64,000 nucleotides of DNA from Solirubrobacter sp963792915 (GTDB lineage: Bacteria > Actinomycetota > Thermoleophilia > Solirubrobacterales > Solirubrobacteraceae), in NCBI GenBank assembly GCA_963792915.1, contig CAWBYD010000006.1:868001-932000 (forward strand). The letters run 5' to 3'. The notes under the pieces were generated by a model. That model ran no database searches, was not told the DNA's origin, and saw only the letters and a program-made list of their open reading frames with translations. Shown piece after piece: positions 24,403 through 33,180 of this stretch (position 1 is the stretch's first letter; the number at the start of each line of letters is the position of its first letter). The position numbers were made by a program, and so were the translations under genes.

Positions 24403-26003
24403 AGGTCTTCCTGCTGCACCGCGACCGGGACATCCAGGTCAGGGCCGACCTGCGCGACGCGATCTTCGACGCGATGCTCAGCACCAACGTGAACGCGCTC
24501 GCAAACGCCAAGCGCAGATTCGAACGCTCGGACATCGGCGACGCGCTCGCGCAGGACCTTGAGCTCGAGACGCTGTGGGCCGCGATGGCCGGTGCCGACG
24601 ACTTCCTGTTCGAGACCGTCAAGCGCGTGCTGCTCTCCAGCCTGACCGACGCGGAGGCGATCGAATACCGCCAGGGCGTCCTCGGCGACTGCCTTGAGCA
24701 CCCCGGCACCATCCGCGAGCTCTACGACCTGGCCGTCGAGGCGCTCACCGCCGAGAAGACGGCAGGACTGCTGTGGCACAGCGACACGCCGGAACGCATC
24801 CTGCACCGCTCCGTGCAGATCCTGAGGCTGCACGTCGACGCGCTCAGGCGGCTGCGGCAGATCGCCGACGACCACGCCGCATCCTTCCGCTCGCAGGGCT
24901 TCACGCGCCTCTTTGCGATGCTGCACGAGGAGCTCGCCGATGACTACCTCCAAACGGTCGAGCAACACCTGCACGAGCTGGAGTTCAAGCGCGGCGTACT
25001 ACAGAGCGCCGAGCTCGGCAAGGGCAACAAGGCGCGCGGCTACACCGTCCGGACGCCGCGCGAGCAGCGCTGGACCGAGCGCTTGCCGTTCGCCAACCGG
25101 CCGCCGAGCTACAGCTTCACGATCCCCGCGCGCGACGAGAGCGGCTTCCGGGCGCTGGAGGAGATCCGCAGCAAGGGCCTGAATGCGGTCGCGAATGCGG
25201 TCGCGCAGTCGGCCGATCACGTCTCGAGCTTCTTCGCGATGCTGCGGGTCGAGCTCGCCTTCTACCTCGGCTGCCTCAATCTGCATGAGCGGCTCGCCGG
25301 CAAGGGCGAGCCGACGTGCTTCCCGCAGCCGCTGCCACCCGGCGGCCTGCAGCTGTCCGCCGCGGGCCTCTACGACGTGTGCCTCTCGCTGCATCTCCAA
25401 CAGCGCGCGGTCGGCAACGACCTCGACGGCGACGGCAAGTCGCTGGTGATCGTCACCGGGGCCAACCAGGGCGGCAAGTCGACGTTCCTGCGCTGCCTCG
25501 GGCTCGCGCAGCTGATGATGCAGAGCGGCATGTTCGTCGGCGCCCACGCGCTGCGCGCCGCCGTCTGCACCGGCGTCCTCACGCACTACAAGCGCGAGGA
25601 GGATGCCGCCATGGAGAGCGGCAAGCTCGACGAGGAGCTGCGCCGGATGAGCGAGATCGCGGACCGGATCACGCCCCACGGCCTGCTGCTGTGCAACGAG
25701 TCCTTCGCGTCGACCAACGAGCGCGAGGGCTCAGAGATCGGGCGGCACGTGGTGCGCGCGATGCTCGACCGGCGCATCCGGGTCGTCTTCGTCACGCACA
25801 TGTACGACCTCGCGCACGGCTTCTACACCCAGCGCCTTCAGACCGCCCTATTTCTGCGCGCCGAACGCGAGCCTGACGGCCGGCGCACGTTCAAGCTGCC
25901 CGAGGGCGAGCCGCTCCCGACGAGCTACGGCGAGGACTCCTACCGCCGCGTCTTCGGTGGCGCCCAAGCGGCGCCGGCGACGGCAACCGAGACCCGACAG
26001 TGA
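24399..26003 (+). CDS. MutS-like ATPase B (fluoride regulon)
   Basis: 534 aa. Walker A VTGANQGGKSTFLRCLGLAQ, Walker B GLLLCNESFASTNEREG and the sensor region VVFVTHMYDLAHG. The N-terminal half is helical, with FLFETVKRVLLSSLTDAEAI and EYRQGVLGDCLEHP mirroring DTVRYRHEVLHDLERPEV of protein A, so the two are paralogues. ATGA overlap with gene A suggests equimolar synthesis and a heterodimer, like MutS homologue pairs. No mismatch-binding domain and no nuclease domain are visible. The C-terminus ends in a short Ala/Thr-rich tail. Confidence 0.88.
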   Translation: MKVFLLHRDRDIQVRADLRDAIFDAMLSTNVNALANAKRRFERSDIGDALAQDLELETLWAAMAGADDFLFETVKRVLLSSLTDAEAIEYRQGVLGDCLEHPGTIRELYDLAVEALTAEKTAGLLWHSDTPERILHRSVQILRLHVDALRRLRQIADDHAASFRSQGFTRLFAMLHEELADDYLQTVEQHLHELEFKRGVLQSAELGKGNKARGYTVRTPREQRWTERLPFANRPPSYSFTIPARDESGFRALEEIRSKGLNAVANAVAQSADHVSSFFAMLRVELAFYLGCLNLHERLAGKGEPTCFPQPLPPGGLQLSAAGLYDVCLSLHLQQRAVGNDLDGDGKSLVIVTGANQGGKSTFLRCLGLAQLMMQSGMFVGAHALRAAVCTGVLTHYKREEDAAMESGKLDEELRRMSEIADRITPHGLLLCNESFASTNEREGSEIGRHVVRAMLDRRIRVVFVTHMYDLAHGFYTQRLQTALFLRAEREPDGRRTFKLPEGEPLPTSYGEDSYRRVFGGAQAAPATATETRQ

Positions 26004-26265
26004 CCGCGATTATGAGCCGCACCGCGTCAGACCGCCCGCCCGTTGCTGGGTCGATCTCGAGGAACTCCGCTACGGACACGCCGTCAGCGCCAAGATTTCG
26101 TAGCCACAAGAACGGCATAGGACGGGACTGCCAGACCGACGTGCCCGCGGTCGTCCACTGCGCTAAGGCCAAGCCAGCGGCGCCTCGGCCGAGGCCCCTT
26201 GATCGCCCGGCCGAGGCCGCTTGATCCGCCGGCCCTAGCGTGAGCGCCGCGCTGGTTCCGGCGCG
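26004..26265. other. spacer between MutS-like B and HIT gene
   Basis: 262 bp between convergent genes. It contains GC-rich repeats of the form CGGCCGAGGCC; no gene is supported. Confidence 0.4.
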
Positions 26266-26619
26266 CTAGTAGCCGCTCAGCTGGGCCGCCACGGCCGCGA
26301 GCTCGTCCGCGTCGGCGTGCTCACGCGGTCGGATGTCGACCGCGCCGTCGGGCGCGTAGCGCGGGATCAGGTGGACGTGGAAGTGGAGGATGACCTGGCC
26401 GGCGACTCGTCCCGCCGAGTTCCAGAGCGTCACGCCTTCGCAGCCGAGCTGGTCCATCATGCGCCGCGCGAGACGCTGGGCCGCGACCATCACGTGCGCG
26501 AGATCCTCCGGAGCGATCTCGTGCAGGTCGGTGGCGTGCGTGCGCGGGATGACCAGCGCGTGGCCTTTCGCCCATGGGTTGATGTCCATGAAGGCGATCG
26601 TGTGCTCGTCCTGGTCCAC
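26266..26619 (-). CDS. HIT-family hydrolase, short N-terminus
   Basis: 117 aa. The family core is clear: DEHTIAFMDINPWAKGHALV, IPRTHATDLHEI and the catalytic histidine triad HFHVHLIPR. HIT proteins hydrolyse nucleotide phosphoramidates or dinucleotides. The usual first 20-25 residues with the CxxC pair are absent: the frame upstream of the GTG at 26619 (SARAQIVDQDE) closes at a stop about 16 codons earlier. DCAS occurs just upstream in another frame, so a frameshift or a truncation by the neighbouring accessory DNA is possible. Confidence 0.8.
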   Translation of the reverse strand: MDQDEHTIAFMDINPWAKGHALVIPRTHATDLHEIAPEDLAHVMVAAQRLARRMMDQLGCEGVTLWNSAGRVAGQVILHFHVHLIPRYAPDGAVDIRPREHADADELAAVAAQLSGY

Positions 26620-26930
26620 AATCTGCGCCCGAGCGCTTCCCGTGCTAGGACGCGCAGTCCGATCTCAGCTCGGCGTACTGGCGGTCCTGGCGTCTGTGCC
26701 CGTGGCGTGGATCGTTGTGCTCGTGGCGTCGATCGCTGTGTTCGTGGCGTCGGTCGCGGCGGTGATCTTCGATGCTGGGAGCGCTCGGCGCTCGTGGGGC
26801 CCGGTGAGGCGTGTCCGGGCGGATCGGGGGCGATGGTGAGGGCGCGGGGCAGGCGGGCGGCGAAGAGCGCGCTCGTGGCGAGCGCGACGCCGACGAGCAG
26901 CAACAGTGCGAGCAGGCGGCCGGGGCTCAT
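26490..26930 (-). CDS. secreted or membrane-anchored small protein, end unclear
   Basis: Starts at an ATG that overlaps the SpoIIM-like stop by 4 nt and begins with a membrane/signal segment, RLLALLLLVGVALATSALF. It continues into a Pro/Arg/Thr-rich region with tandem repeats (QRSTPRA). The frame stays open into the HIT gene (130-nt overlap), which is unlikely for a real C-terminus, so a frameshift near 26690 is likely. No family recognised. The N-terminal half and the coupling to the operon are the reliable part. Confidence 0.45.
   Translation of the reverse strand: MSPGRLLALLLLVGVALATSALFAARLPRALTIAPDPPGHASPGPTSAERSQHRRSPPRPTPRTQRSTPRAQRSTPRAQTPGPPVRRAEIGLRVLAREALGRRLWTRTSTRSPSWTSTHGRKATRWSSRARTPPTCTRSLRRISRT
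26694..26756 (+). repeat. three 21-bp tandem repeats
   Basis: Consensus TTGTGCTCGTGGCGTCGATCG, three units (26694-26714, 26715-26735, 26736-26756) with a few differences each. On the minus strand they encode the Arg/Ser/Thr/Pro repeats of the neighbouring frame; on the plus strand they happen to read as a hydrophobic stretch. Confidence 0.8.
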
Positions 26931-27478
26931 GGCACGAGGTAGGTCTCGAGCGCGGCGGCGATCGCCAGCAGAGCGGCGCAGCCAGCGGCGACGGCGACCA
27001 GCCGGCGCGTCGGCAGCGGACCGTGGCGGGCTTGCAGGTAGAGGGCGAGCGCGAGCGCAAACGCAGCGAGCTCGAGCGGCCCGTGCGGGAGCATGGCGGT
27101 CGCCATCCGTGAGCCGTAGGCGCCCAGAGCGGCACCCGCGAAGACGGTGTTGAACGCTGTCTGGAGCGAGACGAGCGTGTCGAGCGTGCTGACGACGAGC
27201 AGCCCGAGCGCCGAGCGCCGGCCGACCCGCGGTGCGCACCACGGCGATTGGACGATCAGGGTCGCGGCCAGGGCCGCGAGCAGTAGTCGCAGGTTGGTGG
27301 CGAGGATGCCCAGCGCTGATTCCGGGCGGGCGGCGAGACCGGCGAACGGGAAGTCGAGCAGCAGGCGCGTCGGTTCGGCGGCGGTGAGACGCACCGCGAC
27401 CGCGACGGCCACCGTCGCGGCGGCGATCACCGCGGCTACGGCCGCCGCCGGGCCCCCGAGACGGTCGCTGCCGCTCAT
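26927..27478 (-). CDS. SpoIIM/DUF95-like integral membrane protein
   Basis: 183 aa, about five helices. The family-typical second half is visible: LPHGPLELAAFALALALYLQ, ending with the hydrophobic helix LLAIAAALETYLVP, like the C-terminal region of SpoIIM-family proteins. In sporulating Firmicutes SpoIIM acts in peptidoglycan remodelling during engulfment; in actinobacteria the role of the family is unclear. ATGA overlaps at both ends tie it to the ParA-like and signal-peptide genes. Confidence 0.72.
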   Translation of the reverse strand: MSGSDRLGGPAAAVAAVIAAATVAVAVAVRLTAAEPTRLLLDFPFAGLAARPESALGILATNLRLLLAALAATLIVQSPWCAPRVGRRSALGLLVVSTLDTLVSLQTAFNTVFAGAALGAYGSRMATAMLPHGPLELAAFALALALYLQARHGPLPTRRLVAVAAGCAALLAIAAALETYLVP

Positions 27479-28263
27479 CGTCGCAGCACGCCGAGGACGG
27501 CCTGCAGTCCAATCTGGGCCGCGGCGAGGGCCCGGCGGGGGTCGTCGGGCAGGACGGGAAGGTGGACGAGCGGAGCTCCGCGGGCGGTGGCGAGTCTCGC
27601 GAGCGCGCGCAGCGAGGCGGGCGCCGCGGCCGGGTCGCGTCGCGCGAGGATCAGCTCGCGCGCCGCGGGTCCAAGCGCGAGCAGCGTGTGAAGTGCTCGA
27701 GCGTGCGCGACGCCGCGCTCGGTGTCGGGCAGTACCCAGGCGACGTGGGTGGCGCCGCGCAGCGTCTGCCGGCCGTGGTCGTGCTGCAGCGTGCCGCAGT
27801 CGATGACGACGAGGGTGTGGTGGAGGTCGCGCCGCAGGATCTCGAGCAGCCGCGCGAGCCGCGCCGGACCGGCGGGCGCGAGCTGGCCGGGCGCGGCGGC
27901 GACGATGCGTCGCTCGAAGGGCCCGACCTGCTCGGTGGCCCAGAGTTGGCGGGCGAGGTCGGGATCGCGCACGAGCAGTTCGGCGGCCTCGGGCAGCGAC
28001 CAGGGCGTCTGGTAGCCGGTGCGGGCGGACAGGCCGCCGCTCGGTCCGCCGGTATCGGCGACGAGCACGTGCCCGTGTGCGGCGGCCGCGGAGGCGATCA
28101 GGCCGCTGATTGTGCTCGTGCCGGCGCCGCCGCAGACCCCGCACACGGCCAGCAGCGGCGCGGCCGGCGCAGGCGCAAGCGGCGCGGGCGTGTCGCGGGT
28201 CTCGACCGTGGTGGGCGCGCTCGTGGGGGCGTGCGCGAACGGTGGCGACGCTGTCGCGGTCAC
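27475..28263 (-). CDS. ParA/MinD-like ATPase (CpaE/TadZ type)
   Basis: 262 aa. After a Pro/Ala-rich N-terminus comes LLAVCGVCGGAGTSTISGLI, a deviant Walker A (GGAGTST; the usual GKGGxGKT lysine near the start is replaced). LVADTGGPSGGLSARTG follows as the A' region, and LHHTLVVIDCGTLQ as Walker B. Proteins of this kind position secretion or pilus machines (TadZ/CpaE) or segregate DNA. The loss of the signature lysine suggests a non-hydrolysing or atypical ATPase. GTGA overlap with the VirB4 gene. Confidence 0.78.
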   Translation of the reverse strand: MTATASPPFAHAPTSAPTTVETRDTPAPLAPAPAAPLLAVCGVCGGAGTSTISGLIASAAAAHGHVLVADTGGPSGGLSARTGYQTPWSLPEAAELLVRDPDLARQLWATEQVGPFERRIVAAAPGQLAPAGPARLARLLEILRRDLHHTLVVIDCGTLQHDHGRQTLRGATHVAWVLPDTERGVAHARALHTLLALGPAARELILARRDPAAAPASLRALARLATARGAPLVHLPVLPDDPRRALAAAQIGLQAVLGVLRR

Positions 28264-30935
28264 GGAGCCGGTTGGGTCGCGGTGGTGCGGGCGAGGGCGC
28301 TGATCGCTGCCCAGGCGTCGCCGTCGTGCTCGCGCAGAGCGGCGGCTCGGCGTGGTGTGTCGCGGCCTTGGTCGGAGGTGAACGCCCAGTACTCGAGCGG
28401 GCCGACGCGCGCGGACACGCGTCCGCGTCCGCGGGTGCCGTTGATCCAGAGCATCTGCGCGTGGCTGCCCTTGACGGTCTTCAGGCGCGCGACGAGTTCG
28501 CGTTCCTCGTCGGAGAGCTTCAGGGCGGATTGCATGAAGGCCAGCTCGCTCGGGTGCTGGGCGAGCAGCAGCTGCATGGTGGAGTTCTGCAGCAGCGCCA
28601 GCCCGTGCTCGGTGTCGGCCTGGGAGAGCTGCTGGAACATGACGGCGAGCACCAGCCCGAGGTGGCGGGCGCGCAGGGCCAGGTCGTTGGCGTAGTCGCC
28701 GGTCTCGCGCCGACGCACGAGGTGCCAGGCCTCGTCGATGAGCATGATCGAGCGCCCGGCCAAGCGCGCGGTCTTCTCCGCGGGCGCGCCGGCGGACGTG
28801 TGCGCTTGCCAGTGGCGCTCGACGGTGCTGGTGACGTACTCCATGATCGAGAACATCACGGGCCGCAGGACGTCCTGTGGGCAGCGGCGCGTGTCGAAGA
28901 CGACCAGCGGGCTGTCGGCCGGGACGCTGGTCGGGCGGTCGAGCAGGTAGGCGTAACTGCCCTGCTCGCACCACTCGCTCAGGCGCGTGGCCAGGCTGCG
29001 CGCGAGCGCGGCGAGCTCGTGGGCGCCGTCGCGCTGGTGGAAGTCGGCCATGGCCAGCAGCTCGGCGCGCAACATCGATTCGCGGGGCGGCTCGTCCTCG
29101 AGCGTCGCGGCGCGCGCGTAGACGGCGCGGATCGCCTCGCCGAGCACGGCCTGCTCGGCCTTGCCCAAGCCCTCGTCACCCATCATCAGCGTGTGCAGCG
29201 AGAGCAGGAACGCGACCTTCTCGCTCGAGACACCGCCCGGGTCGGGCACGTCCCACGGGTTCAGCGCGAACCGTGAGCGAGCGGCGCCGAGCTCGATCTG
29301 CTGGGCTCCCGTGACGAGCCGGGTGAGCAGTTCGTAGTGGCCGGCGCGGTCGATCACGAAGGCGCGCGCGCCGCAGGCGAGCAGGCGGGCGAGCAGCAGG
29401 TTGGCGGTCATCGTCTTGCCCGAGCCGCTGCGCCCGCAGATCAACAGCGTGTGGTTGGCGTGCTCGGGGTCATAGGGGTCCAGGCGCTCGAGCGTGCGAC
29501 CGGGGTCGGAGAACGCGAACGGGATCCCGCTCGGTGACCCGCAGCCGGTGCCGACCAGCGGGACCGTGTCGGCGGCGTTGCGCGTGGCGTACTTGCGCAC
29601 GCGGCGCGCGGCGTCGTGTCCGAGCGGCAGCGTGCTCGCCCACAGCTCGCGTTGGCGGAACTCGCCGCGCCCGACCTTGCAGTCGGCCGCGGCCTCGATC
29701 GTCTCGGCGCAGTAGTCGACCGCCTCGCTCAGCGCCGCGAGGTCGGGTGCCGGTCCGGGCGCGCGCAGCGCCTGATAGATCGAGACCTCGAAGAGGCCGG
29801 CGCGCTCCTGGCCGGCCATCTCGCCCAGCAGTTGCTGGTATTCGTGCTCTTGGGCGTAGCGGTCGAAGTCGGGGACGCGGCCGCGCTGCTCGGCGCCGCG
29901 GTTGATGGCGAATAGGCGCCGGTAGCCGAGCCGGATCCGCTGGCGCTCGCGGCGGCGGTCGAGCGCGCGCACGTGGACGCTGAGCGTGTACGGCTGGCGT
30001 GTGAGCATCGCGCCGAGCAGCCAGCCCATCGCCGTCTGCTGCGCGGTCGTGTGGACGTAGATGGCCTGCTCGACGTCGCGGCCGAGCTCGAGCAGGTGGC
30101 GCCCGCGCTTGAGGTCGACGCTCGACTGCGCCAGCCGCGCGCGCAGCTCGAGCGCGGCTTGGCGGGCCTGCTCGCGATCGCTGGCGGCATCGAGCTCGCC
30201 GAACACCTCGACCCCCTCCACCGCCGAGGAGCGGCCGGCGTCGGCGAGCGTCGGGTTCACGCGCTCCCACAGCAGCCGAAAGACCTCGCCGCCGTTGAGC
30301 TGGCGCACCGGCAACCCGAGCGCCTCAAGCTCCGCCCGCAGCGCGTCGACGTGCGCCTGGCTCTCGCGCGCCGCGCGCCGATGCTCAGGGATGCTGCGCT
30401 CCAACGGCGCCGGAGCGCCGGGCCGCAGCACGGCGCGCGCGCCGCGCCGGCGCGGCCGAAACGGGACCACCGCGTACGCGCCGAGCGCGACCGCGGCCTG
30501 CGCCTCGCCGTGCAGGCGCAGCGACTGCTCGAGCGCGGCGTACAGCCGCCAGCGCGAGAGCGCCATCGCGTCGCGCGCGGGGAGCGTGCGCGACGGCGCC
30601 GGCCCCGCCGCGGCCTCGACATCGGCGCGTACCTCGGCCAGCACGGCGTCCAGCCGGATCGGGCGCGCGTCCAGATAGAACTGCATCGACTGGCCCGGCC
30701 GCAGCCGACCGAGCATGCGCCCGAAGCCGGCGGCGATCGCCTCCCGGTCGATGCCCGAGAGGATCAGCGGATTGGCCGGCGTGACGCGCAGCACGCGCAC
30801 GAACGCGCCCTCGCCGTTGACCACGAGGCCGGTCCGGTCGATCGCCTCCACCGACAGCAGATCGCCAGACTCCGGCAGCTCGTCGGTCCCCACGCGGCGT
30901 GCGTCACGCGCGCCTGCGGTCGCGGTCAGTCCCAC
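28260..30935 (-). CDS. VirB4/TraC-type secretion ATPase
   Basis: 891 aa. The N-terminal VirB4 domain begins about residue 20 with SVEAIDRTGLVVNGEGAFV. The C-terminal motor has Walker A LICGRSGSGKTMTANLLL, then FVIDRAGHYELLTRLV and Walker B SIMLIDEAWHLVRR. The late region VMFQQLSQADTEHGLALLQN is the usual sensor segment. This is the essential energising ATPase of type IV secretion systems. GTG at 30935, overlapping the PrgI-like gene by 10 nt. Confidence 0.92.
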   Translation of the reverse strand: MGLTATAGARDARRVGTDELPESGDLLSVEAIDRTGLVVNGEGAFVRVLRVTPANPLILSGIDREAIAAGFGRMLGRLRPGQSMQFYLDARPIRLDAVLAEVRADVEAAAGPAPSRTLPARDAMALSRWRLYAALEQSLRLHGEAQAAVALGAYAVVPFRPRRRGARAVLRPGAPAPLERSIPEHRRAARESQAHVDALRAELEALGLPVRQLNGGEVFRLLWERVNPTLADAGRSSAVEGVEVFGELDAASDREQARQAALELRARLAQSSVDLKRGRHLLELGRDVEQAIYVHTTAQQTAMGWLLGAMLTRQPYTLSVHVRALDRRRERQRIRLGYRRLFAINRGAEQRGRVPDFDRYAQEHEYQQLLGEMAGQERAGLFEVSIYQALRAPGPAPDLAALSEAVDYCAETIEAAADCKVGRGEFRQRELWASTLPLGHDAARRVRKYATRNAADTVPLVGTGCGSPSGIPFAFSDPGRTLERLDPYDPEHANHTLLICGRSGSGKTMTANLLLARLLACGARAFVIDRAGHYELLTRLVTGAQQIELGAARSRFALNPWDVPDPGGVSSEKVAFLLSLHTLMMGDEGLGKAEQAVLGEAIRAVYARAATLEDEPPRESMLRAELLAMADFHQRDGAHELAALARSLATRLSEWCEQGSYAYLLDRPTSVPADSPLVVFDTRRCPQDVLRPVMFSIMEYVTSTVERHWQAHTSAGAPAEKTARLAGRSIMLIDEAWHLVRRRETGDYANDLALRARHLGLVLAVMFQQLSQADTEHGLALLQNSTMQLLLAQHPSELAFMQSALKLSDEERELVARLKTVKGSHAQMLWINGTRGRGRVSARVGPLEYWAFTSDQGRDTPRRAAALREHDGDAWAAISALARTTATQPAP

Positions 30936-31306
30936 AGCGCCTCCAGATCGAGCTCGTGGCTGCCCGCGAGCCCCTCGCCGGTCCGATCGCCGTCGGCCAC
31001 GAGCAGGTAGCCACGCGCAGCACAGCCGCCACCGGGCAGATAGCGCGCGGGCTGGCGCCGGCCGCGTAGCGCGGCGGCGAGCAGGCCGCCGAGGTCGGGC
31101 TCGCTCAGGCTGGCAAAGACGGCCGCGCTGGCCGGGACCGCCCCGATGTAGATCCCGAGCACCATGCCCCACACCCCGCCGACTGGGCTCAGGTACTGCG
31201 CGAACACGAGCCCGAACATCACGCCTGCGACGACCGCCGTCCACTGCCCGATCGTCAGCTCGCCGAAGCGCAGCTTCGCCTCGAGATGCTTGAACGCCAC
31301 GTTCAT
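30926..31306 (-). CDS. PrgI/VirB3-like inner-membrane protein
   Basis: 126 aa. Two close N-terminal helices (GQWTAVVAGVMFGLVFAQYL and VWGMVLGIYIGAVPASAAVF) precede a soluble tail. This is the topology of PrgI/TcpE/VirB3 proteins, which sit beside VirB4 in Gram-positive type IV secretion operons. Direct position before the VirB4 gene supports the call; sequence alone would be weak. Confidence 0.75.
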   Translation of the reverse strand: MNVAFKHLEAKLRFGELTIGQWTAVVAGVMFGLVFAQYLSPVGGVWGMVLGIYIGAVPASAAVFASLSEPDLGGLLAAALRGRRQPARYLPGGGCAARGYLLVADGDRTGEGLAGSHELDLEALWD

Positions 31307-33171
31307 GACGCCGCCGGCGACTCGTCGGCGGGGTTCGCGTCTTCACCCGCCCCGGGGGCGGGCTGGGCCGGCGGCGCCGCGGGCGCGGGAGTGCCCATCG
31401 GGCCGCTGACGGCGAGCGGGCCCGGGTGGCCCGACGGGGTGGCGCCCTCGGTCGAGGCGTCCAGGCCGGCGAAGAAGTCGGCGATGCCTTGCGTTCGGAC
31501 CTGCGGCGTCGCCGCGGCCAGCGTCCGGAACGCCTCGCGTTCACGCTCGCCGATGTCGGCGCGCGCTGCCTGGTGGACCATCTCGCCGCCGATTCGGCCC
31601 TTCTTCGCGTCCGCTAGCCGTTGCAGCGCCAGCTGCGTCTCGGGGCCGAGGTCACGCATCGCTGCCGCCACGTTGGCTCGTGTCGTGGAGTCGCGGCGCG
31701 CCGCCGCCGCCTCGGCCTCCGCCGGCACGCGCTCGCGGATCTCCTGCCAGGACGGAGCACGCAGCCCTGGAATCGGCGCGGCTGCTGCGGAGGACCTCGA
31801 TCGCTGCGGGCTCGCTGAAGTCGCCGTTGCGGCCGGCGCACTCGCCGGAGTTCTCGTCGGCGTGGCCGATGCTGCGGCGCTCGTGCTGGCTCTGCTTGCG
31901 GAAGTGCCCGCGCCTGCACCGGCTGCCGATGCGGCCCCGGCCGGTCCGGCCGCGGCGCCGGCGAGGGCGGCACCAGCCGCGGCCGCGCCGCTGCGTCGCT
32001 GCCCCGGTGAGCTGGCTCCCTGAGACTGTGGCGATGCCTGTCCTGCGCTCGACGAGGCGCCCCGGCCTCCCCGGCTGCCCGGCATGGCCTGGCCGATCGC
32101 GGCGTCGGCGCGGCGCGCGGTGACGTAGCTGGCCGTGCGCGAGCCAAACCCGCCGCGGGCGAACCCGCCGAGCAGCGCCAGCCAGGCGAGTGTCCGCGGC
32201 AGGGCGAGCATCACCCACAGCAGCGCCAGCGCGACCAGCGGCATGATCAGCGAGTCCGCCAGCGATCCGGCGCCCTTGAGCGCGAGCGCGTCCACGCCGA
32301 CCGCGGCGAAGGTGGCAAAGCACAAGGCCCACGCCACCGGGATCACCAGCACGACCGCGAACGCCCGCATCGCCGCCCGCGCGATCCACTCCAGCTCCGG
32401 GATCACCCACAGCGCCGCGGCCAGCGGCATCGCCACGAGCACCAGCGCCGTGCTCGCGCTGGCCACGATCTTGCACATGAGGAGTGCCAGGAACAGCAGC
32501 CCGGCGCCGCAGGCGATCACGATCGCCAGGAAGTTCAGGCTCACCGCGGACGCGAACGCCAGACCGAGCAGCCGGCTGGTGTCGTCGAGCACGCTGCCGC
32601 TGGCCAGCAGCCTGCGCGCCGCCGCGTTGCTCAGCTCCGCCGCATGCCGGAACAGCCACGGCCACGCGACCACGAACAACGCCGCCCCGACCGTGCGCCC
32701 GAGGCCTTCGAGCGCGTCGAAGCCGCCCGACCCGCTCAATCCGGCGGCCCAGTAGCGCAGGCCCGCGACCGTCCCGACCGCGGCCAACAGCGCGAACGCC
32801 ATCGCCGACGTCGTCGACGCCAGTTCGGCCAGGTTGCTCCCCGCTCGGCCATTCGACGTCGACTGCGGCGAGATCGCGTAGTCCGGGACGGCCACCAACC
32901 AGGCCAGCAGGCGTCGGTTGATCACCTCCGCCGGCCACGAGAACAGCTTCCCCAGCAGCGCGCTGAACCCATCCACGGCCGCGTTGCCGAGTCCGCCGGT
33001 GATCGCGTTGACCCCCGCGCCGATCGCTGGGCCCAGCCCAGGGATTGGCACCGGCGGCAGGGCACGCGCCTCATCCGCGCTGGCCAGTGAGCCGACCACC
33101 GCCACGGCGAGCACCACCAGGGCCCAGCCCGCGGCGCCACGAGGGCGAGTACGCATGCGAGGCGCAGTCAT
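31303..33171 (-). CDS. TrbL/VirB6-like polytopic membrane protein
   Basis: 622 aa. Signal-like N-terminus, then six or so helices (for example FALLAAVGTVAGLRYWAAGL, LNFLAIVIACGAGLLFLALL, AVVLVIPVAWALCFATFAA), then an Ala/Ser/Pro-rich low-complexity linker and a polar helical C-terminus. This is the TrbL/VirB6 layout of the channel component in type IV secretion. The Pro/Ala linker is unusually long. Overlaps the PrgI-like gene by 4 nt. Confidence 0.82.
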   Translation of the reverse strand: MTAPRMRTRPRGAAGWALVVLAVAVVGSLASADEARALPPVPIPGLGPAIGAGVNAITGGLGNAAVDGFSALLGKLFSWPAEVINRRLLAWLVAVPDYAISPQSTSNGRAGSNLAELASTTSAMAFALLAAVGTVAGLRYWAAGLSGSGGFDALEGLGRTVGAALFVVAWPWLFRHAAELSNAAARRLLASGSVLDDTSRLLGLAFASAVSLNFLAIVIACGAGLLFLALLMCKIVASASTALVLVAMPLAAALWVIPELEWIARAAMRAFAVVLVIPVAWALCFATFAAVGVDALALKGAGSLADSLIMPLVALALLWVMLALPRTLAWLALLGGFARGGFGSRTASYVTARRADAAIGQAMPGSRGGRGASSSAGQASPQSQGASSPGQRRSGAAAAGAALAGAAAGPAGAASAAGAGAGTSASRASTSAAASATPTRTPASAPAATATSASPQRSRSSAAAAPIPGLRAPSWQEIRERVPAEAEAAAARRDSTTRANVAAAMRDLGPETQLALQRLADAKKGRIGGEMVHQAARADIGEREREAFRTLAAATPQVRTQGIADFFAGLDASTEGATPSGHPGPLAVSGPMGTPAPAAPPAQPAPGAGEDANPADESPAAS

Positions 33172-33180
33172 CCGGGCGCC

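Noticed and set aside
22843..26003. Mismatch-repair MutS/MutL function
   Set aside because: Only the ATPase core is shared; the mismatch-binding domain and its Phe-x-Glu motif are absent and no MutL lies nearby.
26660..26839. Plus-strand hydrophobic stretch (WIVVLVASIAVFVASVAAVI) as a membrane protein
   Set aside because: It arises from the 21-bp tandem repeats and overlaps minus-strand genes coupled to the operon; no ribosome-binding site.
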